64,000 nt of DNA from Anseranas semipalmata. Lineage: Eukaryota; Chordata; Aves; Anseriformes; Anseranatidae. The notes beneath the pieces are model-generated. The model saw nothing but the letters and a program-made list of their open reading frames with translations. It did not search any database and was not told the DNA's origin. The stretch's first letter is position 1; each line of letters opens with the position of its first letter. A program made the translations under genes and the position numbers. The stretch spans positions 1,080,945 to 1,144,944 of the forward strand of contig VXAA01006068.1 of NCBI GenBank assembly GCA_013399115.1, read 5' to 3'. Below, one piece after another: positions 38,101 to 51,939 of the stretch.

Positions 38101-40715
38101 CCAGGCTGTGGAGCTCTCAATCAAAACCAAAAAAGCCTGTCGATAAGCTGCCAGGTTGTCTGCATCACAGCTTTGATTGCCCCGGTCTTTCAGGAGGGGC
38201 TGCTCCAGCCCATCTGTTATATCTGACAAAGTTTCTGTCTAATGATGTCAGCCTTTTTGGACAGAGCTTGCCATTCTTGTAGAATTAATGAATAAATCTA
38301 AATAACTTAGAAGTACCTTTCAACACCATAAAAGCATTTCTTTTACATTGTTCCTTTTAAGAAAATAAAGATATAACACTCTGGCACTGGTTTGCAAGGG
38401 CTTGTTGAATTTTTCTAGTACAACATTTTGGAAATCACTGTCCAACTACTCAAACTACTCAGTCCAAGAAAAACAGTCCCCAGAGATAACAAATCCCTCC
38501 ATCTTTTTTTCAACTCAGTTGAAATAACACAAAGTGAAATGTCAAGTAGTGCCATAGCCAAGAAACAAATGATAAAATATTGAAGAAAATCCAAAATGGT
38601 GGCAATTTCAACAGATTCACACTGATTCAGTTGTGCATGAGCACTGATCCTCTCCTTGTGCTCTATTGGTTTATTATATGTCACAACTACTGGACTAAGA
38701 GAACCAGAAGTAATCACAACAAAACACACTCCACATCCACAAAATGGTCCTGCTTCTACACCTTGACATCGTTTCTCTCCTCCTTTAGAGATTACTAAAG
38801 CCTCTTGCCACCAAGTTTGATGATTTCCAGCACAGGAACTGCACTGGATGTGTCTGGGCCGGCGCAGGTGTGCAGTGCTGCATGGACAACGCACCGAGGG
38901 CACCATGGCATCACCAGCCCTGCGCAGCCACGCGGTCACACCGAGGGCAGCCAGGTCACGACTGCCTTTTGGTGACAGCCCCAACAAGAGCGACCTGTGC
39001 TGCCAAGCAGAAGCCAAAGGGGAGTTACTTAAAAAATAGCTGTATGTTAGTTATGGCCTATGTACACATGGAATATGGAGTCTTGCTCCCCAGCTGACTT
39101 TTTAAGTGGTGAAAGGCTCAGGTGGGAGGTGGCAGATCCACATTTTCTGGTATGGACACTCACATGCTGGCCATTCAAGTGCTATAAGAAGCCACGGTGC
39201 AATCCGCCCAGCCAGGTAGCTGCATTGCTATAAGACTATGCCAAAGCCAATCAGGATGCTGGTCACACTTAGAGCAACCTGCCAGAAAAAACGAGGGACT
39301 AATGCTAATTCATGTTGATTCAAACAACAGCATTCAACTCAAATTACAAATGTTCTAACTTATTCCACATCTCCCTCCTTATGCAGACTATCACACATCC
39401 CTGTAAATACAGCTATAACATGTTCTCCAAGATAGTTTGTTGTTCTAATGCATGCTTTGAATACATACATTTGGACAAAGATTAGGAAAACAGGTAAAGC
39501 CATCCATTTCACCTTTGGGCGATAACAGATCAAGATGGTTTTACATGTTGCTGGCCTGAATAACAACAGCCCAACAGCTGGTAGAGCCACAGTGCAACAC
39601 AGAACCTCCGCAGCAATACATGGCTGGGGCTGGCTTAGCATCCTGCGTCCTGCTCGCTGCAGGAGAAGGAGGTGGGGAAAGACCACAGGCTTCTAAATGC
39701 GGGTCCTGAATCATTCCACCAACTTGAAGGCCTGATGTGAATTTGCCCATGGTACATTTTTGTTGAATACTGAAAATGAACTTGTGTAATAGTACTACCG
39801 TTATTAACTGTTTTTAATCCTGCAAATGTACACGCCTTCCTCTTTAGTCTTTTGTGTGCAGCTTGAACACAACAATCATGTCGTGTCTGGCATTTCTGAA
39901 TATTCAGAGGTGTTAAAGAAAGAGTAAGCACAAGCCAAGAAACTCCCACTGGAATTACTGCTACTGGAGAGAGGCCAGACACATGGAGTAACTGCAGGTT
40001 AGCAAGACGGGCTATAAGAGCTTGGGAACAGCTTCTAGAGCAAAGCAGCCTTGTGGAACAGCACGTTTGCATCTGCCTGTCCCATCCATTTACATCTATG
40101 TTATGAAAGAGGGTTAATCTAGAAAGTTTAAGCTCACATTTTCATCACTAAAGGCCAGCAGAATTACGACAGCTTCACCAGTGTGTTAAACTGTGGCAAC
40201 TCATCTGTGTAGATGAACTCACAGAAACAGCAGGAGAAAGCACGGGCAGCATGTGGGAAATTAGATGTCAAAGTATTGGAAATGAAAACAAGATAGGAAG
40301 AAGTCGATATATCTGGAAGGAGCCAAAGACAGCATATGCTCCAGGTGTGGCGGCTCTCAGGCAGGAGGGATGCACCACATGAGGCCTGGGGAAGGGAAAC
40401 AAGCGCATTGGCAAGGTGCTGCAGAAACAAAACACATCCCTTGGTTAGACTTGTTTGAAATAAGGATTGCAAAGCACTATAGCAGCATTTACTGATATAA
40501 TTGGAGTGTTGGATAATGTGGTCCTACCTCCCAGCTTCATGTCCTGTACACCATGGTGACAAGGGAGGTGCTGCAGTTTCCACTCGCATGCAGAGGCTGC
40601 ATTCAGAGCAACCACGGGCACCAGCTGGGAGACCTGGGCAGTTATTCAGCCTCTGCTACTCCCCTGTCTACATTTCCTACCACGTCTGTCTAATCCCTTA
40701 CCTTGCTTTTTAAAT
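35195..40715. other. intron 5' of the TM7-TM8 exon
   Basis: AT-rich to about 38.4 kb, then a GC- and CpG-richer patch (38.8-39.0 kb) overlapped by a 200-codon minus-strand open frame (38415-39017) of uncertain status. No preceding SLC2A13 exon (the one ending GINTIM) is recognised. Confidence 0.65.
37859..37898. repeat. 14-base tandem repeat, about three copies
   Basis: Unit TACTACATACGTGC occurs almost exactly twice after a variant copy ending in CATACAT. It contains no gene. Confidence 0.8.
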
Positions 40716-40793
40716 GCTCCTGCTTGAGCAGGGGTTTGGACCAGACGACCTCCAGAGGTCCCTTTCAGCCTCAGCCATTCTGTGATTCTGTGA
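40716..40793 (+). mobile_element. very short CR1 3' end
   Basis: Only the terminal non-coding tail of a CR1 remains: TGCTTGAGCAGGGGTTTGGA, CCAGACGACCTCCAGAGGTC, then TCAGCCATTCTGTGATTCTG. It matches the 3'-end type of the older host element at 20 kb. A CR1 copy this short is a typical severely 5'-truncated insertion. Confidence 0.85.
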
Positions 40794-43171
40794 AACACAG
40801 CTTTGCGCAATTAGACACAGTTTTGATTGGCTCCTTTCCGAACTCCTATAATAAAACTAGTAATAATATAAACAGTAGCACTGACATTACAAAATACATG
40901 AGCACAGATCTACTTTTCAATGGGATTTGCCTTTGCCAGTCAACATGTTTTGGATGCTGAATCTCCATTAGCCATGGATAATGAAAATGGAAAGTCACAG
41001 AAAGGATAAGATCTAACCTCATCGTTGACATTAGACATATAATAAAGCTGATCACAAAGGCTGTAAAAATCCATTTCATCACTTTGATTCAGCACCAGTC
41101 CCAGGACTACTGCGTTAATCAGTTTACAGCCTTTAGATTCCTTAAAAAGTAATTTCCCTTTGGTCTTTTCTGTGCAACAGATCAATGCCTCATTTTTGGT
41201 TACACAAACTCATCTAAGTAGGGACAAATATTATTTCCTTCTTTGTTTCTTTATCAAAATGAGATATACAACTATCCAATGTTATCAAACACTCCTCTTA
41301 CAGTTATTAAAACATTTACTTTCTGTAAGCAAGGTTGTTTTTTTTTTATGTCATACACTTCAAAAGAACAAAGCAACAGGTCTGTAAGAGACCTCTTTTG
41401 TCATCAAATCCCCTGAATTTACAGCTAACCACCTCATATTAATAATTTTTCAATGAAATAAAACAGTTATATCTTAAAACGAGTTAACTTCTCCTGTCTC
41501 TGATAATCCAAATGAAAAGAGACTCAAGACACCCCAAATCTTTGGTTTTTAAAAACTCCTAACTCACAAACAAAATTTCTTCATGTCAAGGTCACACATG
41601 CATTCATTCATGTGCCAAGATCATCATAAAAATTCAATAGTTCTTCTACCTCTGAGACGTTTATTCTCTAATTTTGAAGAGCAATCATAATTTCTCAAAC
41701 ATCTTTCTGCTAGGCTAAATGAGCTATTTAGTCTCCTTTTGGGAGATGAGTTCTCCAGTCTTCCTGAACACCCTTTTAGCCCCATGTTGCACTGTTTTTT
41801 ATTTTTATTTTTTTAAATGAAGATGTCGATAATCATATAGCAAATCCCAAACAGAAGTCACAGAAGCACTGTGACGTGGTTATAGCAATGCTTTCCTAAT
41901 ACCTCTTGGATCAACTCTCCCAATATAGATATTTAGCAATACCTATACTGCAGCAGGCCCAAAGAATGACGACTAAAACAGCAAGCCTCTCCAACTAGTT
42001 TTTCCAACTAGTGATCTCCAGATTACTACAGAAATTTTCTTAGACCTGAAGTCTTCTAACCTTGCACTCTACTATTAAACTGAATCTAGTTTCTACAGTT
42101 TAACTGTTGAGAGCCAATACTCTGGTTTTCTGCTCCTCCCATCTGATATTCTCACTTTCTTCCTGTTGACGCCCTCCACCAGTGTTTTTTGTTACCATAC
42201 TCTTACTTGTCATCAGTGTATTCCTAATTCAACAACCATAATATTAACTTATCAAATAGTTCAGATCATGGCACACAAGTACAGGAAAAAACATTTAGTT
42301 CTTAAAACCTCAAAACATCACCAGCTAAGTTGAAAAAGGGAATACCAAACAACCCTTTGACAGCCCATACGGTGGGCTATATAGTGACAGATGGGGGTGA
42401 ATCTGCCCACCCATACCAGTTCTGTCAGGTCTTGCATGATTCCCGCACAATCTCTGCTCTCCTCTGATCCAGCTTGAGTGTAAACTTTTCACTCATTTTT
42501 TAACTTCATTTCTTAAAATTATGCAGAAAGCCTCTAGCATGAAATGACATAACTTGATTGCTTCCCTCTTTAGCACGTACACCATCTTCCTTCAATTCCT
42601 ATTTTGAAAAAGTACCTCACGACCTACACTTGTGCTGTACTGCAGGCTGGCAGCACCAAAATAACAGGATTAACTTGTCTCAAGGTTGTGCTCTTCACAG
42701 TACAGTTTCAGTTGCCAGTACCTCCTGTAAGACACTGCTGTTCTCTAAAATAATGAGAGCTACTATGTCTCATAAACATTTGTAAATCTGTTTTCATCTT
42801 CTGCATTTAAAAATCACAGAGAATGTGAACAATGATATTTACACAAGAAAATATTGCATATTTGAATATATATTATTCCACGCACTATTATATATATACA
42901 TATACACACAAACATTGTGGCTAATATTAGTCTGTCAAACACAACACATCTTCCCATGATGAATCACTTCTGCAGGGCAGCAGAGGACATTTTGTCAAAT
43001 CTACTGTTGTCTTCCAAAAAGACGCCTAACTAACAATCATTTCAATTACAACACTTTGCTGTTTTGTGCATGTTAGCAGCATCTCTCGTGGCAGAGATTA
43101 GACGTGCATGTATGACAATGAAGAAACAAAACACATTCAGTGCATAGATTATGAAAGTGCTTGACCATGCC
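40794..43171. other. intron, no recognised feature
   Basis: AT-rich sequence with a short TA/CA microsatellite near 42.9 kb. A 9-base direct duplication (CCAACTAGT) lies near 41.99-42.01 kb. No coding signal. Confidence 0.7.
42888..42910. repeat. (TA)n/(CA)n microsatellite
   Basis: TATATATATACATATACACA. Short alternating purine-pyrimidine tract in intron. Confidence 0.85.
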
Positions 43172-43363
43172 TCACAGAGAGAGGGTGGTCAAGCACTGGA
43201 ACGGGCTGCCCAGGGAAATGGCGGAGCCCCCATCCCTGGGGACATTTAAGAGACGTGTGGACGTGGCACTAAGGGACATGGTTTAGTGATGGGACTTGGT
43301 AGGTCAGGTTGACGGTTGGACTTGGTGATCTTGATGGTCTTTTCTAACCTAAATGATTCTGTC
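43172..43363 (+). mobile_element. short CR1 3' end
   Basis: About 190 bases contain the last CR1 codons ([17 protein letters not shown], here GTGGTCAAGCACTGGAACGG at 43185-43204). The 3' tail carries GGTTTAGTGATGGGACTTGG, then TTTTCTAACCTAAATGATTC. It is the same 3'-end type as the copies at 3.5, 23.3 and 62.2 kb. The 5' limit is approximate. Confidence 0.9.
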
Positions 43364-46300
43364 AGTAAGACCCTTCCAGCTCTTCAGCTCCAAAGGCAAC
43401 TGAACTTAAGCTATCATACAGGACTGCTGGATACACATTGGTATCCTTTATTGTCAGTTTAAAAAGGCAAAATATCTAAGAATCAGATCCTGAAATCCTG
43501 AAGTCTTCCAATTCATAGCAGATTGTGCTGATTTATAGGATGGCAATGTAAGACTTACGGTTGAATATTCTTTCCATACTTCTATTTTTGAACACCTGAA
43601 GAGCACTCAAAGGAAAAGGTTGCTGTATGTCTGAAAGGCTATACTGGATTTTTCAAAAACAGTGCTTGGAAGGCAACCTGGGGGAGTGCCATTGTATACT
43701 CACATATTGTAATTACAACTTTGAATTCCCCATTTAGCAGTAATAATGCACTGTGTTACAAATGCTTTCAGCATAGAGTGAAATGACATAGTGACTGTCT
43801 TTTATTATAGTTGGTATATTTTGATCATAAAACCCTTAGAATTTGGTCCTGTTTGACAGATAATTCTTTACATCCATTAGGTTCTCTGATTCACCACACA
43901 TTATGCACAGGCAAGACATGTGCAAATGTTTTAAGGATTACCATTTAATTACGTTAAAAGAAAACATGGAATTTTTTTTAGTGTGTAAAGAGACTAAATT
44001 ATATAGCTATTAAGCAAAGTAAAAGTACCGGTGTTTGACAGGGATTAAAAATACCTTCAGAGGCTTAAGATCACCACGAAACACAAAGAAATATTCACTT
44101 CGCTAATCTAATGGGATTCTATCACACAGCTATTGGGTCATTTTAAAATACTGTTGCAATATCTGCTGTGAGATTGGGGAAAAAAATCCATTTCCATTTT
44201 TACACTTATTCACCCTGCACCAGATGCATCTCTGCACACAGCCACACTGCTTTTTACACTAAGTTATCACACCCGTGTACGTGGGTCTTGCACAGACTTC
44301 ACAAGTCTCACACAAAACCACAGGGGAGGGAAATTGTTTTCTTCTTCATAATAGAAAAATGATAGGATACAAGGAGGATTTCGAACTATTATTTAAAAGA
44401 AAAAAAATAGGAAGAAAAATAATACCAACCCTCAACATAAGTCTGTAATTGTCAAAGTGCTCTGTAAATTTGAGGACAGAACCCTGTAGACAAATCCGTT
44501 AAAGAAATAGGTTGAATTTAACAGTAGAGTTAAACTGAAGAGTAACAGGCAGTGCTGGAAATTAAATGAAAGTACCAGGAGCAACAAAATCTTGACCCTC
44601 CTCCTCTTCCCAAAACACAGATGTAGTTTCCAGAATAGAACAAATAGGCTGCACTCTGTAACATCTACAGCTTAGCACTGCAATGAAAAGCAAAATGTCA
44701 ACATTTTCATCTTGTCTTTGGTGTTTTCACTCAATATATACGTGCTTAACTTCAACAGAACCTTTATAAAAGAGAATCACCACCATCATCCCTATTTCAT
44801 AAATGTAGACCTCCAAGGCTTTTGGAAAGAGAAGAAAGACAGATGAGTATTTGCAGTCATCCCCCAGTGCTACCTGGACCAGAATAATGACACTCCAGAG
44901 TTTCACTGCAGATAAGTGCTCTCTGCAAATTAATAAGTATAAAAGCAGGGAAAGAAAATCCCTCAGGTGTTTCACAAAAAATACCTCATTCAATTATTCA
45001 TTTATTCTGATAACTTCAATTTAATTTAAATTATGTTTAATACTGTAGGATATTCTAATGCTGGAAAGCACTAATGTCTGCCATAAGGTGCCTGGGAACC
45101 TGAAAAACAAATCAGTCCTCATTAAAATCAATAGTCTTGCTAAATGTACATAGTATTAAAATAATTAATAATAATAATAATAAAATCAAGCTAGCTCCCT
45201 TGTTTAAGCCAAACCCAGTGGCAAACAAAGGGACTACTACTATAGCTTGGAGAAGCAGGAGTTAGCAAGCTGGGAGTAGTGGGAGCTTGAAAGGCAATGA
45301 AAAAAAATCAGTCTTTTTTTTGAACCTAGTTCATGGGTGCTTCCTCAGCAAAGAGCAAGCTTTTGTGCTAAACATGCATTCATCTTTTGGGAAAATTGTA
45401 CTATTTACATTTTTTTCTTATGAATAATAAAAAGATAACATCACAATTTAACCCCAACTTTTGATCCATGGTTTTGTTTCTCAATGGAATCATGCTAAAT
45501 GTCCCAAACTTCCCTTCCAGTCATGCAGTAGGAAAATAGTACATTAATAAATGCACTATGAAGTGTTAAAAAATATATAATTTTAATGTTCCTTACAGAA
45601 TCAGACCTTTCAGTCATTTTTCAGTTAAGAAAAAAGAGGATTTTTTTTCATGCACAGCATGGCAAACTGTTACTCCACTTGCAGAGTGCTTCTTTTCAGA
45701 TAGTACATCTTCAAAATGTTGCACCTCTAATCCTTTTATTCACCTCCTAGCAGGGTCAGGTTCCCTACACTTACTCTGTGGAGCTTTATCTAGGGTGGCT
45801 CTGAGTAAACTCAGCTGGTGGGGCTTCCTGAGGAAACCATTTCACATTTTATTAGACAGCCCTGACATAACTGCCTAAAGGTACCATACTGTCACCTACC
45901 TGGTAGATAGAAACTGGAGTACCTGAGCTTTATTTCGATTTTTTCTAATCACAAATGTATGGCAAATGTGCAGCAATGTATTTAGAATCATAATTTCAAT
46001 ATGTACATGTGGGAACTAGATAACAATGACAGTTTAAAAATAGGCTTTTCCTTGGCTGAGATACATGACTTAGTCCTGAGGACGTTAGCCCCAGCGTTCC
46101 CCTCCGCAACAAATTCATCAATATACACACACGAGTCTTCTCGTAGGACACAAGCACTGCATTGCTACTTGGGAGAACGCAGCTAGCTCAGAGTGACTAG
46201 CTAGGGCTAGGAGCTCACAAATGATATATCTACCACTTTCTGCCAGTTACTCAAAGAACACAGTACCGTACACTCCGTAGATGTAACCGTACCCACGCAG

Positions 46301-48043
46301 CGAAGGCGGGTGGTATGCACTTATAAGCTGGAGAACACACATTAAATGAATGAATCTTATAGCCACAAAAGTGCAATTTCGCCATTAATTCAGCCTTTCA
46401 TGGTGTAATGAAGTACGACGCAATCTTTACAGATGTGATCACATCATTTCACATTACCCTGTGGTTCATTTACTCTGCTACTGATTCCTGCTTTCTGCCC
46501 GTGCATCCTGCTGCCACCACGCTCAGGCCCGCTCCTACCACTCCTCCCTCCCAGAACCTCTGCCAGGTTACCACCATTAAAACTCACCATTATGAATCTA
46601 AAGATTCATAGTTTTAAATATTCATACAACACCAGAAAGAAGATATCTTTGTAGATCTCCCAAATCTGTAAATGTCTTTATTAAAAACCTCAGTCTTGCA
46701 TATGTGGAACTCTATTTCCACATTGAAATCACACAAATGATCAAAATAATATGTCTATGGCATAAAAAGTTCGTTAGTATTCCAGTGATGCTACAAGTAT
46801 TAGCTCATACGTGAAATCTTATTAATATTCTATCCTTTTCAATTTTAATTAAAAGGTGTTGCATTAATAATGTTTATCTTGTACAGCTCAACATTTTTAG
46901 AACTCAGCCCACAAGAATGATTGCAATGAACTCTTACTAAGGATCCACAAAATTGGTCTAAAATAATCAATGGGTCATTGTAATATCTTCCAATCACCAA
47001 GAAAAACTCAAGATGGACATAATAAAGCCTTTGTGGATATCAAGCTATATATTTATTTATTGTAAGAACCTGACCATCTAACACAGATTTCCTAAAAAAA
47101 ACTTTTAAATCCACTTTTGTCTACTTTTAAATTAGTTTCGTCTATTATGTAGGAATCAGTCGTTTAGAGCTGTACCAAGCCTCCTTTCTTTCTTAGGTCA
47201 TTGAACTTGATACCAGCATCAATTTTAAAACTGATGAAGCCAGGAAGCGCTCTTCAGCTTCCTTCCTCCTTGTCCTAACAACACAACTATCAAGGAGAGG
47301 TGGCCAGCTGCTCTTGAGCACAGAGGAGCTAGACAGCTCAAAACCTAACTTAACTAACATAGAGACTTTGGGTCTGTATGGATTTCTTTGACCTATTTCT
47401 GCGGGTTTCTTAGGATCAGGAAGAAAAGAGGAGCTCCCAAGCACCCAGCATTGCTATATTGCTAGGGAGGAGCTCTTAAAGCCACTGTGGTCACACTAAC
47501 ACACACCCCCAGTGATGCCGGAATGAATGGGAGAAGCCTATTTTAAGAACTTTACAGTAAATATACATTTTTTTCTCATTCTGAATTAGTCTATTACAGC
47601 ACCACTCAATAAAAAATAAAAAATCTATTGGCACCAATCCCACAGTCATTGAGGGAAAACTCCATGATGAGCAATGAGGAGTAACAGCACGCATATGTGC
47701 ATATGAGAGCACCATAGCTGCACTCACTACTGGGCACAATGCCCTTACTCGTAACAATTTTGAGCATATGTCCTATGTAAGAAAAAAATAAATTCTGGGA
47801 AATAACTGGCACAAAAGTGTTCCCTGGGCTCAAACACACAGATGCACCCATATTATCAACAGTCTTTTCAGGACTGTTTAAAAAACAAACCAAAAAGAGT
47901 AATTCTGCTGTGACACCATCTGAGCTCATCACCCATGGTGGCAGATGAGATCATTTTTTGGAATACAGGTTTTGGCAAAAATATCTGAAGTCAACAACCT
48001 GCACTGACCATTCTAAATCTGCGTTCAGGAATTTATATGTTTA
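43364..48043. other. intron, no recognised feature
   Basis: AT-rich sequence with an ATA microsatellite at 45.16 kb. Open frames up to 108 codons show no known domain. Confidence 0.7.
45160..45184. repeat. (ATA)n microsatellite
   Basis: Run of AAT/ATA trinucleotides, about seven units, slightly interrupted. Confidence 0.9.
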
Positions 48044-48480
48044 GATGTTCAGAGGGCTGGAGCACCTCTCCTATGAGGAAAGGTTGAGGGAACTGGGTTT
48101 GTTTAGCTTGGAGAAGAGAAGGCTCCGGGGAGACCTCATTGCGTACTTGAAGGGAGTGTATAAACAGGAGGGGTAACGCCTGTTTACACGTGTTGATAGT
48201 GACAGGACAAGGGGGAATGGTTTCAAACTAAGACAGGGGAGATTTAGGTTGGATATTAGGAGGAAGTTTTTCACTCAGAGGGTGGTGGGGCACTGGAACA
48301 GGTTGCCCAGAGAGGTTGTGGATGCCCCATCCCTGGAGGCATTCAAAGCCAGGCTGGATGTGGCGCTGGGCAGCCTGCTCTGGTAGTTGGCAACCCTGTC
48401 CAGAGCAGAGGGGTTGAAACTAGATGATCTTTAAGGTCCTTTTCGACCCAGGCCATTCTATGATTCTATGATTCTATGTT
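48044..48480 (+). mobile_element. CR1 LINE fragment, 3' part
   Basis: It begins at about 48044 with AGAGGGCTGGAGCACCTCTC (the RGLEHLS stretch). It continues through GTTTAGCTTGGAGAAGAGAA, GGGCACTGGAACAGGTTGCC and GATGCCCCATCCCTGGAGGC. The 3' end is GTTGAAACTAGATGATCTTT and three ATTCTATG units to 48480. There are frame breaks near 48150-48190. Its last 190 bases are nearly identical to the nested insertion at 20.7-20.9 kb, marking one subfamily and probably a similar period of activity. Confidence 0.92.
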
Positions 48481-51400
48481 TCTAGCACCAAATACCGTGA
48501 AATTGCAACTGTTCAGCACCTTTAAAATTTATGCCACTCACTTATGGTGCTTTAATTGAGATTTCTAAATCCAGTCTCAGGTTTTAATATTCATACAATC
48601 AAATATTACATCTGTAATATATTTCAGACATAAGCTGCACATAGACTAGATCTCAACAGACTTGTATTTTGTCATTCCTTAGAAAACAAAATTAATTGCA
48701 CAGCAAACTTAAATGTGTGTAGTGTGAATATTAATTTGGCAGTGTCTGCTTCTATTACACAGTCTTTTCTGTTGTCTTTCATCCCATCTGTTCCAGTAGA
48801 GAAAGGAAAAATCATGGCAGACCCCAAGAAAATTCCTTAGAGTGACATCACCAACATATACAGATTTTTTCCTTTCATGTTCAGGATGGGTAAAACCATA
48901 GAAATAACATTAACATGGCATATAAATGACAGTCAGAAAACCAGAGGTTTTGATTTCTGATGTCTGAATGATTAATCTACCTGAATGCAGCATCCAGCTG
49001 CTGCTTTTAAAATTTCCGCTCCACTTTCAAGAGCAAAAATTGCCCCAAAAGCCTAGTTCTTCCCCTTTCACTACAAAGCAGTCTGCAAGCATCTCAAGCA
49101 AGCGGTTCTGCTTTTCTGCCAATAAACAAACAAAAAGTCATTCTCAAGTTCTGCTGCTCTAACCTGAGATTCTCATTAAACCTCTTCCCACCCGTGCTGC
49201 TTCGTTCCAGCCCTGAACATGTTCTGTGGAGATGCTCTGCTCACAGCAGAGGTGAGAAGAACTGGATTATAACTCCCAAGATGAACAGTTTTATACAAGA
49301 TGCAACATCACCAGCTGGACAGACCCAGAACAAGCTTGTCTCGAGAATCTCTAAAGAATTGCTCTCACAAGCTGAGCTTCTTTAAAAAAATTTGCATCAC
49401 CTGGTGCATTAGGTGCCCAAATCACCAAGCCCTACTGCACCTTAAAGCGACCTTTCTGGCCTCTTCTGAGACCTACCCTAGGTCAGACACCTCACTCTAG
49501 AAGGAGATTCATGGCTGAAAACTACAAGGGGAGGCAGGTATCGCCCCACTCTAGAAGGAACTATTTGTCCCCTTGCCATCTCCTACAGCATGTCTTGCAG
49601 GTCCTCTGCTTAAGCCACTGACCCCAGCATAGACCCCATGGTCCACTTACGTTCTATGAGCAGAACCCAGAAATTTTACCTGAGGAAACTGAATTTACTC
49701 ATTCCACTATGGATTTAGCTCTTAACTTGTACTTTCTTAATTGTTATGTGGGTGCAGTTATGTTTCTCTACTGCTGTGAGGTTTGTGACTTCTGCACCAG
49801 TTGCCATTCATAAATGCTAAGTATAACTAGCATTACTCTTAGGATGCAATGAAAACGTTGAAGCAGCTAGGAAATAGGCCTCGTTTCTAATGTACTGTGA
49901 AAAATAAAACTGCACTTAGAAAAACACTGAATGGCTATTTTGGGAATGTATATTTCTACATAGCCTGCAGAGTGAAAGCAAAGCAATGTTTGTGAATGTG
50001 CTACCTATTTAAAAGGACAAACACATTGCTCTTTTCTTCAGTATGAGATGTGGCAATTAAGTAGCACATCAACATTATTAGAGCTATATAAAGCACTGTG
50101 AAAACAAATGTAATAAAGACTAAGATTCTCTACAGTGCAGAATAGTTGCCTTTTAATCTATGAGCCATATTAGGCAATAAACTTGTCTGATAACCTCTGG
50201 AGCACTGTATACACTGTATACTTTTATTCTGCAGGCAAATTCTGCTCTCAATTTATATAGACAACTTTTAAAATGTTCTTATATATGACTTAACCATATA
50301 GGAGAGAACTTACTGTTTACAACATGCATACAGTTTGGTGTTCGCTATTTTACTGCTATATGTTATATATAATATTTAAATATACTTTGAATTTAAAATC
50401 CAGTGAAGCTGCTGGAAAGTATATATAAAACAAAGTTTAAAATAAAATTGTGTGGAAATTTCTGACACAGAACCAAGAAATAATAGATTTTGTTAAAGAT
50501 TCTATGCTGGATATTTTCGAGTCCCTTCTGAAACTATGTTTTAACTTATCTCTGAAATAATCACTGTTACTTGTGAACACCTAGTAGACGACAGATACAG
50601 AATGGTCTTTGTGTTTAACTGCTTCAAACAAACACTTTCTGTATCAGCTGTCTGTTTTCCTTTGTTGCCTCTGGGTGAAGATCACTTTCATGTTTATCAT
50701 TTCCTTGTCGTAACTAATTAAGCTGCCAAGTTTTAAATCCCTGGCAGCTCACACTATTCAGACCAATTATTCTATATGCAAGGACAGCAACTACATACAA
50801 TTTATGTTCTCTGTCCCTCAGAGTTCATCATTTGAACTCAAGGCCAAGATCAAAAATCTAAATATTAATCCCAGCTCTCTGACTTCGTAACCTTGGAGAC
50901 GTCATTTCATTCCTTTGTATTTGTTCCTCCTCTGCCAAAGCTTTTTAAGTATCTTTTCCACACCTCTCATGAGAGCATTCATATGTGGATAATACTTGAA
51001 GACATTTGGAAAAGAGAAAGGAAACAAAGGAAGGTATTCATCAGTTCTCCTAACACTCACCAGAAGCACCCCATGGAGGTCTGTGTTCCAGTTTAGGAAT
51101 AGGATGAACAGCACCAGTGCTCTGGGAAAGGGGATGAAGTTGTTTTTCAGGGCAATGAAAACAAAATCTGGAGCTATCTTTTAAGTTGTTAAGAAGCTGA
51201 AACTGTCTTTTGCTATCTTCCAGACTCTTCCAGAAGAGCATACTGCCAAGATCATCTTCCACTCCATGCACGGAGACTCTTTTGCAAAGAAAGATGGAGA
51301 GGACTGGCTCTGTTTTGAACATAACTTGCAGCAGTACTCAACAAAACTTTAACGCTGATGTGCTCTAGTGATGATGTTGAACAACGCTTCAAAAGGGTAC

Positions 51401-51939
51401 ACTAATAACGTCAGCACCAAGCCCAGCACTCAGTAAACCCTACTCATGAAAGCAAACTGAAGAAAAACTAAGGTATTCTTTCTTAATTAAATGAATTGAG
51501 AGAAGATATGAGAAAGAATAATTACTTCTAATTGTGTATTAATTCCATAATTTAACATAAAATTAATCTAATCATAGCTTGAATACAGAACTTACCTTAC
51601 ATCCATCATTGTGCTATCTTACTGGAAATCAATGCCATGTACCAAACAGCAACAAATCGGGTTATACAACCCTCAGCCAACTGCAGAAGACAGGGCTTCA
51701 GTGGGTGTTGAGCAGAATATGCTTCCATTAGAAAGATTTATTACACATAAATTGGTATGATGGCAGGGCTCTGGGATCTCCCATGTTGCTTCTGCCCTAC
51801 TGTATTAGGTGCACATTTACAATAATAGTATTTAATAGTGTTGAAAATCAAAACTTTAAAAGGCAGCTAGCTTGCTGTACCTTACTGTAGGAAGTTATCC
51901 TCTTTGAGCTCTAACATTATTTTAAAACATGAAAGACAT
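48481..51939. other. intron, no recognised feature
   Basis: Unique-looking AT-rich DNA. No exon, RNA gene or mobile element recognised. Confidence 0.7.

Noticed and set aside
39635..40072. 145-codon minus-strand open frame, with overlapping frames on the same strand
   Set aside because: The length is within chance expectation, several frames overlap each other, and the translation is cysteine/serine-rich low-quality sequence without a family.
51525..51560. GGAATTAATACACAATT on the minus strand, resembling GINTIM of the exon before TM7-TM8
   Set aside because: The frame gives GINTQL, without the upstream QQLS or a GT donor at the required place.
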